Program-made: the position numbers and the translations under genes
Shown: one piece after another, positions 41,265 to 53,880 of the stretch
Layout: each line of letters begins with the position of its first letter
Position numbering within the stretch: the stretch's first letter is position 1
NCBI RefSeq assembly: GCF_902686445.1
Contig: NC_062218.1
Coordinates: 130,876,594-130,940,593, forward strand
Reading direction: 5' to 3'
Origin: Sciurus carolinensis
Lineage: Eukaryota > Chordata > Mammalia > Rodentia > Sciuridae
DNA: 64,000 bases
The notes under the pieces: generated by a model
What the model saw: the letters and a program-made list of their open reading frames with translations, nothing else
Told to the model about the DNA's origin: nothing
Databases searched by the model: none

Positions 41265-41420
41265 TTTAGGAATCATAATAGCTGGCATACATTGAGGACT
41301 TATGGGTAAAGCACCATTCTGAATGCTTTAAATGCATTTACTCTTTCATTTTCACAATCCTATGAAGTACTACTCCCAAGAGCCCTATATTACAAAATCA
41401 CTATTATCTCTGTTTTTAGT
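41265..41420 (+). mobile_element. MIR or L2-type fragment
   Basis: AATAGCTGGCATACATTGAGG ... TTTTCACAATCCTATGAAGTA. Confidence 0.6.
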
Positions 41421-41424
41421 TCAT

Positions 41425-42205
41425 TTAGTTTTTATTTTTATTAGTGTATTATAACTACATGAGTGGAATTCCCTGTTATGTACATGCACACAATATAACA
41501 ATATAATTTGTCAATTTAATTCCCCAGTAATTCCCCTTTCCCTTCCCACTGTATTATTTCTTACAACTGCACGTCAATCTATAATAATTTCAGTAAGAGT
41601 AAATAATAAAAATAATTTAACCTACTGAATAAAGTAACAATTCATAGATTCATACTGATAGAAGACAGGCAAGAGAAGGAAAAATTCCTTCTAGTAGAAT
41701 GCTAACTTATTAATTAGGAAATATATCTAATTAGGAAATATAATCTAAATATAATCACTATTCACAACCATCATGGTAATAACTGATTTAGGCAAAGATT
41801 AGGACATTTAGTAGTCTCAAAGCATCTTCCTATACATTTTTTACTTAGTCAAGGGAAATAGTTATCTTCACAGTGGAGACACCTGGCTGAGATTCTACTT
41901 TCATGAAGTGACCAACATTAGTAGCACCACCAAACGACGAAACAAACTGATGTCATGCTCCTGTTGATAGGACACACTGAGAACATTACTTCACTAAAAT
42001 AGTATTTCTCCCAGAAATGAATATCCTGAATCCTAGAACAAGGAAACATCAAACACAGCTAAATAAAAGGATACTTTATAAAATAATCTTCATTCTTCAA
42101 AAATGTCAAAGTTAAGAGAGAGAATGAGGAAATATTTCACAGTAAAGGAAGGTAAAGAGACATGAAAAAAAAGTAACACACATTCCCAGATTGGATAAAG
42201 AAAAA
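41425..42205. other. Intron sequence, partly LINE-1-like
   Basis: 41425-41570 (TTAGTGTATTATAACTACAT ... CAATTTAATTCCCCAGTAAT) resembles the antisense L1 3'UTR at 18370. The remainder is unassigned. Confidence 0.4.
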
Positions 42206-42207
42206 AA

Positions 42208-42412
42208 TAGCTGGCCAGGCCTGGTAGTGCGGATCAACCCAGGAGGCTGAAGCAAGATGACTGCAAATTCAAGGCCAGCCTGGGCAACTTAGTGAGGCCC
42301 TCAGCAACTTAGCCAGATGCTGACTCAAAGTAAAAAAAATTATAAAAAGGACTGGGTATGTAACAGTGGTAAAGCATCCCTTGGGTTCAATCTCTAGTAC
42401 CCTCACCCACTA
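42208..42412 (+). mobile_element. B1-dID SINE
   Basis: GCTGGCCAGGCCTGGTAGTG; ID half ends TTCAATCTCTAGTACC. Confidence 0.88.
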
Positions 42413-42448
42413 GAAAAGAAAGAAAAAATTGCTATAAAAAAATATCAG

Positions 42449-42560
42449 GGGCTGGGGCTCAGTGGCAGAGTGCTTGCTAGCATGTGTGAGGTACTGGGTT
42501 TGATCCTTAGCACCACATAAAATAAAGGCATTCTCTCCAGCTGCAACTACAAAAAAAATT
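42449..42560 (+). mobile_element. ID SINE, long-tail type
   Basis: GGGGCTGGGGCTCAGTGGCA; tail has AAAGGCATTCTCTCCAGCTG then A run. Confidence 0.88.
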
Positions 42561-42564
42561 CAGG

Positions 42565-44125
42565 ACTACTGGCAAAATTTGATTAAGACTTAGTAAGATT
42601 AGACAATAGTATTGTATGAGTGTTAAATTTCTTTTGTTTTGGTAAAGCAAATGAATATATTAAAACAAAGAAAAACTTCACCCAAGTATCTACATTTAAA
42701 AATAGGCTATCAAATGCTTGAACAAACCTTGGGTGAAACTGAATTCCATTCATTAAGGAGTTACTTTCTGCTACATACTTACTGAGGCTAATGTAGACCC
42801 TTGGCATCTGAGGATTTAAGAGTTTTCAACTGTTATCAATCTATAATAAAAAAATAAAATGTGACAAATAATACATTCTGCATTTCTGAGGCACTAATCA
42901 GAATCTCAGAAATGAAAGTGCTGATATATAAGGCAAATTAATTAGGACTGAGAAGTACTGGCAGCTGTGACTCAGTATGATTTTTATAACTGCCTATATA
43001 TTACCAGGTACTCAATAATACTCTCTAGAGCAGCCATTTAAATTTTATAATTACACCTTACTACATTATGTTCTAATAGTTTTGCAAACTTAAGATATTC
43101 ACAAAAATGTTTTGGTAAATGTACCTTGAGAGGGAGAACAGTATCCTATATTAAGCCAAACCATGCAGTTACTTAAGACCTCACAGAATTTTTTCAAAAT
43201 AAACTACTGAACATACATCCTAATTAAAACCAAAACTTTAATATATCAAAAGTTTAGAAAGTTTATAGTCCAGTAATTTCAATATGGGTAATTTGACATC
43301 TCAGTTCCTACCTGCAAAGTGATTAACAATTAATTATACAATAACTTCTACTGTCATTGGTTTTGGCTCAGATATTTAAATAATTAAATGGTTTGGATTT
43401 TTGCATTTTATCATTCTTTTTTCTGTGTGTGTGTGTGTGTGTGTATGAAGTGGGGGATTATACTGAAGAAGATGAGAATGAAGAGAGCTCAGGAATTAAG
43501 AATCCACTGAAATTTCATTTACCATTTCCTTACAAAATATATGTGGAAAATATGGCTTAAAGACAGAGGGGGAAAGCCTCTTGTTAAATTTATTGATTTT
43601 TATATTTATATGATATAAATAGATATCCTCCCTCTGAAGAAATACATGGTATATTTAAAGGTAAAGAAGTATGAAATCTATAAGTTATTCTCAAATGGTT
43701 AAGAACACACATGAGAAATGGAAAATATGAAGAAAATATAAAAAATTTGGTAAATTTGAATTGAAAAAGTTTGAGAAAAAGTATGAGTTTTTGTATTATT
43801 CTTACAACTTCTGTTTTAAATTATTTGTTAATATTTAACTGTACCTCATGATTAGTTCAATGACTGGTGCAACGAAATGCTCAATATTTTCCTCTCTTAT
43901 TTTAATTGTAAAATGTCTACCACTGTTGGGGCACAGGAATCAATGACCTAATCAGACTTGGCCAAGATCTGCCTGCTTAAAACACTTCACCAATTTCAAA
44001 AATCATCTATGAAGAAAAGTCTACTATTTAATTTTTTTAAAAGGCATATATGGCTTTGGACTTATTTCACTTAATAGATTTGCTTATCTAATATTAAATA
44101 TTACCACTGGGCATGGTAGTACATG
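42565..44125. other. Intron sequence, nothing recognised
   Basis: AT-rich sequence with a TG repeat at 43424-43444. No gene or clear repeat otherwise. Confidence 0.4.
43424..43444 (+). repeat. (TG)n microsatellite
   Basis: About 10 TG units. Confidence 0.95.
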
Positions 44126-44372
44126 CTTATAGTACCAGCATGCTGATTTTCATCTTTTGAATAAATACCAAGGAGTAGCAAAGCTGGGTCGTATGGTGGT
44201 TCCACTTCTAGTCTTTTGAGGAGTCTCCATACTGATTTCCAAAGTGGTTATACTAATTTACAATTCTACCAACAGTGTAAAATTGTCCACTTTCTCCTGC
44301 ATCCTCTCCAGCATTTATTATTTGTATTTTTGATGACTGCCTTTTAACTGTAGTAAGATGAAACATCAGAGT

Positions 44373-44545
44373 ATTACTGAAGATTGATCCCAGGGGTGTT
44401 TTACCACTGAGCCACATCTCCAGTCCTTTCCATTTTTTAATATTTTCAGACAGGGTCTCACTAAGTTGCTTAGTGCCTCACTAAACTGCTGAGGCTGGTT
44501 TCGAACTTGTGATCCTCCTACCTCAGTCTCCAGCTGATATTACAC
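44373..44545 (-). mobile_element. B1-dID SINE
   Basis: GATTGATCCCAGGGGTGTTT to CAGTCTCCAGCTGATATTACA; the B1 start is lost. Confidence 0.85.
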
Positions 44546-44784
44546 CTCAAGCTTTGGTGTAGTTTTGCATTTCCTTGATTGCTAAAGATGTTGAACTTTT
44601 TTCCCCCACATATTTGTTGATCATTTTTATTTCTTTTTTTGAGAAATGTCTGTTTAGTTCACTTGCCCATTTATTGTTTGGGTTTTTGTGTGTGTATGTC
44701 AGAGGGAAAGTCTTTTGAGTTCTTTATGTATTTTGGATATTGATCCTTTGTCAGAAGAGGAGTGGCAAAAAATCCCATTCTGTA

Positions 44785-44914
44785 TACTTTTTTTTTTTTT
44801 TTTTAGCTGTAGATGGACACAATACCTATATTTATTTTTATGTGGTGCTGAGGATAGAACCTAGTGTCTCACATGTGCTAGGCAAGTGCTTTACCACTGA
44901 GCTACAACTCCAGA
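44785..44914 (-). mobile_element. ID SINE, long-tail type
   Basis: Poly-T, AGCTGTAGATGGACACAATA, and ID body CTAGGCAAGTGCTTTACCAC. Confidence 0.9.
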
Positions 44915-45129
44915 CGCTCTTCACACTCTTAATGATTTCTTGTGCAGAAGCTTTTTAATTTGATGCCATCTCACTTATTAACCACTTATTAATTCTTGGT
45001 TTTATTTTCTGAGCTTTAGAAGTGTTACTGAGGAAGTCAATGTCTGTGCCTGTGTGTTGGAGTATTGATCCTATCTTTTCTTCTAGAAGTTGCTGTTTCC
45101 AGTTCAATTGCTAGGTCTTTGATCACTTT

Positions 45130-45347
45130 GAGTTTTTTTTTTTTTTTTCTTTTTTTTTCCTTTTTTTGGTACTGGGGATTGAATCCAGAGGCTCTCAACT
45201 ATTGAGCCACATTCTCGGCCCTTCTTTTATATTTTATTTAGAGACAGGGTCTTGCTAAGTTGCTGAGGCTGGCTTTTAACTCGTGATACTCCTGTCTCAG
45301 CCTCCTGAGCACTGGGATTACAGGTGAGTGCCATTGCACCTAGCTGA
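45130..45347 (-). mobile_element. B1-dID SINE
   Basis: T-rich tail, TTTTTGGTACTGGGGATTGA to GTGCCATTGCACCTAGC. Confidence 0.92.
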
Positions 45348-45892
45348 GTTGGCTTTTATGCAGGGAAGGAAGCAGGGATCAAATTCATTCTTCTACATAT
45401 GAACATCCAGTTTTCCTAGCAGTATTTAAAAACCTGTCTTTCCTCCAAGTTATGTGTCTTTGTCAAATCTGATCTTTGTCAAGGATCAGACAATTTGCCT
45501 GTGTCTATTCCCTTGGTCCACATGTCTGTTTTTATGTTAGTAATGTGCTGTTTTGTTAGTATAGCTCTGTAGTGTAATTTGAAGTCAGTTATTCTGTGAG
45601 CATTGCTTTTATTGCTCAGAATTGCTTTGGCTTTTCTAGGTCTTTTTTTCTTCCATATGAATTTTAAGACTTTTTTCTACTTCTGTGAAGAGTGTTATAG
45701 GTATTTTGATGGGGATTACATTGAATCTGTAGATGGCTTTTGGTAATATGGCCATATTAATAATATTGTTTATCCAAGAACATGGGAAGTCTTCCCATCT
45801 TCTATTAACTTCTTTCTTCAGTGTTCTATAATTTTCATTGTAGAGATCTTTCACCTCCTTGGTTAGATTTATTTCTAGGTATTTAATTTTGT

Positions 45893-46045
45893 TTGCAGTG
45901 CTGGGAATTGAATCCAGGGGTGCTGTACCATAAAGCTATATATCCAGTCCTTTATATTTTTAAATTTTCAACAGGGTCTCACTAAATTGTTGAGGCTGGC
46001 CTTGAACTCATGATCCTACTGCCTCAGTCACTACAGTCTGGTCCT
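45893..46045 (-). mobile_element. B1-dID SINE, shortened
   Basis: TGCAGTGCTGGGAATTGAAT to CAGTCACTACAGTCTGG. Confidence 0.82.
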
Positions 46046-48721
46046 AGGTATTTTATTTTTTGAGGCAATTGTGAGTGGAATCGTGAATGGAATTGTTTTC
46101 CCGATTTCCTTTTCAGCAGTCATTACTAGTTTTTAGAAAAGCTATTGATATTTATATGCTGATTTTGTATCCTGCTGCTTTTCTGAATTTATCAGCTCTA
46201 GAACTCTTCTGGTGGAGTTTTTTGGGTCTTCTAAGGATAGGACTGTATCATCCAAAATCAATGATAATTTGACTTCTTTTCCTATTTGTATTCCTTTAAT
46301 TTCCCTCTCTTGCCTAATTGCTTTGGTTAAAATTTCAAGTACTACATTGAATAGGAGTGGTGAAAGTGGACATCCTTATCTTGTTCTTGGTGTTAGAGGA
46401 AATGCTTTCAGTTTTTCCCTATTATGATGTCAGCTTTGAATATGTCTTATATATAGCCTTCATGATGTTGAAATATGTTCCTTCTATCCCTAACTTCCTC
46501 AGTATATAACAAAAATGGATGCTGGATTTTACTGAAGGCTTTATCTGCATCTATTGAGATTATCATGATTTTTGTCCTTAATTCTATTCAATGAATTATG
46601 TTTATTGATTTGCATATGTTGAACTATCCTTGCATCCCTGGAACAAAACCAACTTGATCATGATGATGTACAATCTTTTTAATGTGTTTCTGATTAAGAA
46701 TTGCCAACATTTTAGTAAGGATTTCTGCATCTGTGTTCATCAAGGATATTGGTCTGTATTCTTTCCTTGATGTGTCCTTACCTGGTTTTGGTATCAGGAT
46801 GATAATGCCTTCATAAAATGAATTTGAGAGTGCTTCCCTCTAGTTCATGGAGTAATTTAAGAAGCATTGGTATTAATTATTCTTTAAAGGTCTGGCAGAA
46901 TTCAGCTTGGAATTCATCTGGTCCAGGGCTTTTCTTTATTGGGAGGTTATTACTGCTTCAATATTATTGCTATTTGTCTATTTTCCAATTTATTGGAATA
47001 TAAGTTTTCAAAGTATTCCCTAATGATCCTCTGGATTTCAGAGATGTCTGTGGTGATATCTTCCCTTTTTGTCTCAAAATTTATCAATTTGGGTCTTCTT
47101 TTCGTTAATTTGGCTAAGGTTTATCAATCTTGTTTATCTGTTCAAAGAACCAACTCTTTGTTATGTTGATTCTTTGTATTATTTTTTATTCCCTACTTCA
47201 ATAATTTTGGCTCTTATTTCCTTCCTTCTTCTGGTTTTGGAATTGGTTTATTCTTGTTTTTCTGGGACGTTGAGATGCATCATTAGGTTATTTGGGTACA
47301 TTCTGATTTTTTTTTTTAAATGTAGGCACTCATAGGCTATGAACTTTCCTCTGAGGACTGTCTTCATATTGTCCTCGAGTTTCTCAAGCATTATCTCTCT
47401 TTTCTCATTTGATTCCAGGAATTTTTAAATTTCTCCCTTACTTTCATCTATGATTTATTCATCATTTAAGAATACTGTTCAACCTCTATGTGTTTATATA
47501 CTTCCTACAGTTTTTCTTGCTGTTGATTTCTAATTTCATTCCATTATAATCTAATAAGATATAAGGAATTATATAATTTTTGTATTCAATTTGGCTGTTA
47601 TAAAATATTTTATAGATGTCTGTAGGATCCCTTTGACTTCTAGTATTTTTTAAGTCTTAAGAGTATTTGATGATTTTATGTCTGGATGACCTATGTATTG
47701 GTGAGAAGGGTGTGTGGAAATCATACAATATTATACTGGCAACTGAGTCTTTGTCAATTGTTTTATATAATTGGGTGTACTGAAGTTTGGGGCACAGTTA
47801 TTTATTATTATATCTTCTTGTTGAATTGTTCCCTTTTCCAGTATGAAGTGATCTTCTTTGCCTCTTCTGATTTGGGCTTGAAGTCTGCTTTATTGGATTT
47901 AAGAGTAGTTATTTCTACTTGCTTTGGGGCTCCATTGACATGGGATATCATTTTCCATTCTTTCACTTTCATCATGTGGATATCTTTGCCTGTAGAATGA
48001 ATCTTTTGCAAAGAACATACAGTTGGGTTTTAGTTTTTTAATCTACCTGGGCAGTCTTTGTCTTTTAATCGGAGAACTGTTTATATTCAGTGTTATTATA
48101 GAGGGATGTTTATCATTTCCTGCCATTTTTATTTATTTCTAAATGTTGAATTCAGTACTAATTCTTATTTGCTTAGGTTCTTGTCTGAGATTCATTCATT
48201 TGTGAGTTCTGGAGATTGTTTTTAACTTCTCTGTGTAGTATTTCTCTATTTTCTGTAGTGCTAACTTAGTAGTTATGAATTCTTTTAGTTTATGCTTATC
48301 TTGGAAGGTTTTTATTTCTTCTTTGATTCTGAAAGATGGCTTTGCTGGATACAGCAATCTTGTTAGTAGTTATTTTAGAGTTTATCTGAGAAACTAGAAG
48401 TTATTCTGATTGGTTTACCTCTAAGTGTGACCAAACATTTTTATCCTAAGATTTTTAAAATTCTACTCATTTTCTATATGTTAGGCCTTTTAATTATAAT
48501 GTGTGACAAAGAGGTCCTTCTTTGATCTTATCTATTTGGGATTCTGAATGCCTCCAGGATTTGGATATTCATCTCATTCCTCCAAGGTTTGAAAAATCTT
48601 TTAACTATATTCCTGAAAAGGTTATCCATGCCATTAGCAAGCATCACAAATCCCTCTTTGCTTCCAACGACTCTTAAATTTGGTCCCTTAATATTGTTCC
48701 AGCATTCTTTTATATATATAA

Positions 48722-48722
<1 letters not shown>

Positions 48723-48764
<42 letters not shown>
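48723..48764 (+). repeat. (TG)n microsatellite at a SINE tail
   Basis: About 20 TG units directly beside the ID end of the antisense SINE at 48765. Confidence 0.97.
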
Positions 48765-48765
<1 letters not shown>

Positions 48766-48946
48766 TGGTACTTAACCACTGAGCCACATCCCACAGTCCT
48801 TTTTTACATTTTATTTAAAGACAGGGTGTTGCTAAGTTGCTTAGGACTTCACTAAGTTCCTGAGGCTGACTTTGAACTCAAGATCCTCTAGTCTCAGCCT
48901 CCTGAGTCACTAGGATTATAGGTGTGTACTACCACACCTGGCTCTT
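48765..48946 (-). mobile_element. B1-dID SINE
   Basis: ATTGGTACTTAACCACTGAG to GTACTACCACACCTGGC, with a shortened ID half. Confidence 0.88.
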
Positions 48947-49473
48947 GTATATTATTATCATGTTTTCTTATTTTATTGCTGATAAGTCTTCAAGATCATA
49001 GTCCTTATCTCCAAAGTCTGAAATTCTGTTTTGTATGTAATTTAATCTATTGTTAAGACTTTTAACTGGAGTTTTGATTTACTGAATTTTGGTCATTCAT
49101 CATTTTAGCCATCAACTTTTTGAATTCTTGGTATTACATCCACATCAATATCTGTGGGTTCAGTAATTGGGGTTGGTTACAAATTTTTGGAGACATCTTG
49201 TTGGCTTGTTTCCTCGTGTTTTTTGAGGTACTATTTTTGTGCAGCTACTGATATAATTCCTCTCCCTCTTTTTTATGGGGGTCCTTTACTCAGTAGTAAT
49301 CTCTTTTATAATAAGCCCATGGCTGGAGGTATATCTTGGCTTCAACACATCTGATCAGCATAAACAAAGTGTTAATTTCAACTAACAGTACCACTCTGAG
49401 AGAGGATCTGCCAGTAACAGTGTTACTTTAAGAGAAAATCCATGTTATAAAATCAGCATTATAAAAGTTATTA

Positions 49474-49692
49474 CTAGCTGGGTGCAGTAGTGCACATCTG
49501 TAATCCCAGTGACTTGGGAGGCTGAGGCAGGAGGATCACAAGTTCAAAGTCAGCCTCAGCAACTTAGCATGGGCCTAAGCAACTTAGCAAGACCTTGTCT
49601 CAAAGTCAAAAATAAAAAGGGCTGGGGATCAGTGGTTAAGCACCCCTGGGTTCAATCCCCAGTACCAAAACAAACAAACAAAAACAACAAAG
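49474..49692 (+). mobile_element. B1-dID SINE
   Basis: GCTGGGTGCAGTAGTGCACA to TTCAATCCCCAGTACC and an (AAAC)n tail. Confidence 0.93.
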
Positions 49693-51257
49693 AAGTTATT
49701 ACTAATGATCTTTATAACTATTGACCAAAGAGAAACATGGATGAGAACTAATTTAGAATAAGCTGTGAAGATTGTTAATAATAGTATACTAAAGTGAACT
49801 GAAACAAAGAAAATAGAAAAAAAAGGAAAATGAAAGAAAAGGGAGGGGAGGGAAAGAAGACAAGTTAGACTAGAAACAGTAAAAAGCATGAAGAAGAAGG
49901 GAAGGGAATGGATATTGCAAAGAAAAGAGGTATTGAGATAGGATCCAATTCACTGATGAAATACATAAAATTAGATAGAACTCTGACAAAACAGAAAATG
50001 TGGGGAATCACTATCAGTCAATATCAAGGAGTTAATGCAATATCTGTCCTACAAAGAGTTACTTTGTTCTTGTTGAGGTTTTTGCAATAGAGGCTTCTCT
50101 GGGATTTCAATTTGAGACTCTCCTAACTATGAAGAAGTTCATTAAACACAAATATCATGCTGTTTATTCTCAACTCTGCCCCAAATCAGTCTAAATTGAT
50201 AGGGAAGCCTATATATGTTGAGCTCCACCCCTCCTTGCCTGGTTGACTCTAGAGAGGTTGTCTGCTTCAAAGCAGATGTCCCCACCTAGAATAGCTGTTA
50301 TTGTCTGAGGATGGGCATGCAAATCTGGCAGTGGAACTGGTCAGCCCTCTCACCTGTTCTGTCTGCAGACTGATCTGGGTTGCATCACACCCCTGACACT
50401 CTAAGAGTCTCAGTCCATGTGTTGGAGGGAGGTGCATGGGACACATCAGCCCTATTCTCCAGTTCGTTTTAAGCTTGGAGGAGGTGGTGCAGGGGTCATC
50501 TTTTTTCAGATGACCCAGATCAGTCCCAGTTCAACCCATTGTGAGTCATGCTCCTTATCCCAGAGATCGGATCACCAATTTCCAATGAAAGCAAGCTTTG
50601 CTCCTATATCATCTGCATACTGACAACCAGCAGCTGCTGTGACTACCCTGAGTTTCTCCCCAGTCTGTGTTGCAGTGTCACTTCTTCATCCAAACTGACT
50701 GACAGCATGAGTACTCACCAATCCAGTGAGTAGTAGTGGCTGTTGGTGTTGGTTATTCAAAAAACAAGTATACCAAAAATAAGTTCAAAAGAATGAAAGA
50801 GGAAGGAAGGGAGGAAGGGAGGGGAAATATGAAAAACAAGTTATGAAAAACAGGGGGATTCCAACTCTGTGGACTGGGAAGTCCAAAGAGCCTTTCAAAG
50901 CTGTTTCTGCCCTCCCCACCTTTAATTGTCTCAGTTTATGAAATCTGTTGGACAGTGGTGTTTTCTCATAAACTTGGTGGGAAAACGTCTTTCAGTTTGT
51001 CACAAAGGCCCTTACTCCCCACTGAGCCACCACTTGCTGATGCTGCTACTCTCTATTGCTTTTATCAATTCTATTTCTAGTCTAGAAATTGATTTTTGGG
51101 TTTTATCTGGTTGCTAGTTCTCTGGGTTGCCTACTGGCATTTTCCCATGGACTTCCTACTTCAGTGTTCTACTGCAGAACTGCTATTTTAATTCACTGGT
51201 GGAGAGGTACTGCAATATAGGGGGTTCCTCTGATCTGCCATTTTCTCCTCACCATGC

Positions 51258-51585
51258 TGGTGGGATTAAAGAGGTGGGGCCCCATAGGAGGTACATAGGT
51301 CATCTGGGAATGTTCTGAGAAGGTAATTTTCCTGCAACCCTTTGAGTGCTTGGTAGAGGGTTTCTATAAAAGGAGCAAGCCTGGCTGCACTCTATTCCTA
51401 TTCCCAGATGTGAACCTTCCTCCCATTCGATCCTTCTTCTCAGTCATAGGGCCTCACCAGATCCTTCACTGTGCAGTTTTGACTTTGAATCTCCAGAACT
51501 ATGAACTAAATAAGACTCTCTACTTTAGTAGTCTGTTTTAAGTATTTCATTATAATAACAAAAAATTGACTAATACAACAGTTAT
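51258..51585 (+). mobile_element. LTR fragment, MaLR-like
   Basis: GGTGGGGCCCCATAGGAGGT ... GAACTATGAACTAAATAAGAC and a 3' edge TTGACTAATACAACA. The 5' part is missing. Layout parallels 31834-32256. Confidence 0.6.
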
Positions 51586-51819
51586 AACAATAAATGGTAC
51601 ACAGATAACAATAATATGGCATCAAATGATTTTTTAAAAAATTCTTGTATTTTTAACAATCAGACTTCCTTGTATCTTGTAGAATGAAAAGTTAAATAAT
51701 ACTATAGAAGATTTGATTATATCATTACAAATTTGATTTAAAAGTCATAGAACTGGACACAGAGAAGATTTATAAAACTTGATTATGTATTATACAATGA
51801 ATTTTATGAAGTGACAAAA

Positions 51820-51976
51820 AAAAAATCAAACCATATTTTCAGGAAACAATGCAGTAAAACTAAAGAATGGCAATAAACACTGAATGAAATTACTTGGGAC
51901 TTCAAAAATTTCTAATTAACTCCAGAGCCAAAGAAGAACTCAAAACTAAATCAGAGAGTTTTTAGAAGTTAATGAT
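51820..51976 (+). mobile_element. Old LINE-1 ORF2 fragment
   Basis: ACTAAAGAATGGCAATAAAC ... GAGCCAAAGAAGAACTCAAA fits the region between endonuclease and RT. Low similarity. Confidence 0.4.
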
Positions 51977-52195
51977 GAGCTGGGTGCAGCAGTGCATGCC
52001 TGTAATCTCGGCTACTTGGGAAGCTGAGGAAGGAAGAGGCACGTTCCAGGCCAGCCTCAGCAACTGGGCAAAACCTTGTCTCGAAATTTAAAAATTAAAA
52101 ATAAAATGGGCTTGGGATGTAATTCACTGGTAAAGAGCCTCTGGGTTCAATTTGTAGTACTGCAAAAATTAATTAATTAATAAAAAATAAAAAAA
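51977..52195 (+). mobile_element. B1-dID SINE
   Basis: GAGCTGGGTGCAGCAGTGCA; ID half ends GGGTTCAATTTGTAGTACTG; AATT/AATA tail. Confidence 0.9.
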
Positions 52196-52330
52196 AAATC
52201 AATGATGAATTCATTACTTTTCAAAACCTATGGATGAACAACAAGGAAATGGTTAAGCAAATAATGGTAATTAAAACAACAGAGTATTGTATAGCTGTTT
52301 ACAAAATGGAGAAAAATAAGGAAACTGGTT

Positions 52331-52392
52331 TTTCTTTCTTTCTTTTTGGTACCAGGGATTGAACCCAGGGCCTTAACACATGCTAAACATGG
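52331..52392 (-). mobile_element. ID SINE fragment
   Basis: CTTTTTGGTACCAGGGATTG ... GCCTTAACACATGCTAAACA. Confidence 0.75.
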
Positions 52393-52451
52393 AAACACTT
52401 TATGATAGACATGAAAATATGTTCCAGATATATCAAATGAAAGCAAAGCAA

Positions 52452-52662
52452 GACAGGCACAGTGGCACATGCCTGTAATCCCAGCAGCTTGGGAGGCTGA
52501 GGTAGAAGGATCATGAGTTCAAAGCCAGTTTCAGTAACAGTGAGGCACTAAGCAACTCAGTGAGACCCTGTCTCTAAATAAAACACAAATAGGGTTGGGG
52601 ATGTGGCTCAGTGGTTGAGTGCCCCTGAGTTCAGTCCCCAGTACCCACTAAAAAAAAAAAAA
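52452..52662 (+). mobile_element. B1-dID SINE
   Basis: GACAGGCACAGTGGCACATG to TCAGTCCCCAGTACC and poly-A. GCAAAGCAA repeats on both sides. Confidence 0.93.
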
Positions 52663-52997
52663 GGCAAAGCAAAATGAATTGTGTTCAGTATGCTATTATT
52701 TGTGATTGAAAGAAAAGTAGAACATATATTTCCTTGTTTATGCACAGATATGTCTGAATGGGCATCCAAGAAACTGAAAATAGTTGGAGAGAAACTCTGG
52801 AAGAGAAATGGGTAGGAAAAATGTCACTATTTATGTTTTTGCAACTTTTGAATTTTGAACCCTAAGAATCTATGACCTACCAAGAACAAATAATGTTAAA
52901 ATTATAGACTCAACCAAACAAAAGACGTATTTGTTGTTTGTTGGTTCCAAAGAATAATTTCATAACCTTAAGAATAGTTTTTTAAAAAATCCTCTGC

Positions 52998-53010
52998 GGG
53001 GGGGGGGGGG
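52998..53010 (+). repeat. Poly-G run
   Basis: 13 G directly at the 3' end of the U2 pseudogene (poly-C on its strand). Confidence 0.95.
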
Positions 53011-53188
53011 AACTCCTGGAGGTCCCTCATTTTAGGTCAACGTGTAGAGTGAATGGAGTAAGTTCCTATTCCATCTTCCTGCTCCAAATATCCATTTAAA
53101 ATATTGCCCTTGGGGAGAGGACGTATCAGATATTAAATTAATAAGAATAGATACTATATTTAATTTTAGCCAAAAGGCTGGAAAGTAT
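53011..53188 (-). pseudogene. U2 snRNA pseudogene
   Basis: On the minus strand it runs collinear with U2 over its whole length: GCCTTTTGGCTAAAATTA near the 5' end (U2 has GCCTTTTGGCTAAGATCA), then TTTAATATCTGATACGTCCT, AAATGGATATTTGGAGCAGG (Sm region altered), and ACCTCCAGGA near the 3' end. Many substitutions and the lost 5' end sequence mark it as a pseudogene. No snRNA promoter was looked for beyond the flanks, which are ordinary intron. Confidence 0.9.
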
Positions 53189-53249
53189 TTAAATATCTTT
53201 GTTATTAAGAAACACAGAAAGTAACTAGAATGTCAAATCAAAAAACCAG

Positions 53250-53460
53250 AAAAAGTTGGGTACAGTGGCACACACCTATAATCCCAGCTACTCAGGAGGC
53301 TGAGGCAGAGGGTCACAAGTTCAAGGCCAGCATGAGCAATTTAATGAGATCCAGTCTCAAAATAAAAATAAAATAAAATAAAGTAAAAGGGCTGGGGACG
53401 TAGCTTGGTAGTAGAATACACCTGAGTTTCAATCCCAGTTCCACAAATAACAACATAACT
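53250..53460 (+). mobile_element. B1-dID SINE
   Basis: AGTTGGGTACAGTGGCACAC; ID half ends TTTCAATCCCAGTTCCAC. Confidence 0.9.
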
Positions 53461-53689
53461 AGAAAAAAAAAATACAACCAAAGTCAGAGAGCAAAGGGAA
53501 GGAAATGAGGAAGGAATAGAGAAATGAATTCTTAAAAGACAAAGCGAAAAATAAATGGAATTATAAGACCAAAGACATAGAATTGAGCAATGAAACCAGA
53601 TATACAAATCTGTGATGACTAAATGAATAACAGTAGAAAAAAATGGAATATAATAAAATCTATGATGAAGATTTAGTAAAAAGTACATA

Positions 53690-53880
53690 TTATGTAAAAA
53701 TTTATCCTATTAAATTTAAAACCTAGATGAAATTAATGATTATAGAGAACAACAAACAACCAAAATTAGGGTATGTTAATAGTAAAGCAGAATAAACCAG
53801 TAATTATGGAAGAAATTAAAAGGATAGTCAAAGATCTTTTCAAAAAAGCTGCTAAAACTAAATATTCTAAATGTGTATTA
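53690..53880 (+). mobile_element. Old LINE-1 ORF2 fragment
   Basis: AATTATGGAAGAAATTAAAAGGATAGTC-type text, followed by unassigned sequence. Probably one element with 54400-54560. Confidence 0.45.

Larger units (their letters stand above)
44135..51255 (-). mobile_element. Near full-length old LINE-1, sense with SIMC1
   Basis: Read on the minus strand it runs 5'UTR-like (51255 to about 49700), ORF1 remnant (about 49350-48030, with MNIQILEAFRIPNR at about 48531-48570), ORF2 endonuclease start (around 47810-48011), RT region (about 47900-46300) and ORF2 C-terminus (45636-45854, LYNENYRTLKKEV), ending near 44135. SINEs at 44375, 44785, 45130, 45894, 48765 and 49474 interrupt it. Frames are broken throughout. 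The 5' edge is an estimate based on a GGCAGATCAGAGGAACCCCC-like start. Confidence 0.75.

Noticed and set aside
53341..53688. 115-codon minus-strand ORF rich in Phe/Leu/Ser
   Set aside because: It covers the antisense of a SINE and AT-rich intron; hydrophobic composition follows from T-rich sequence.
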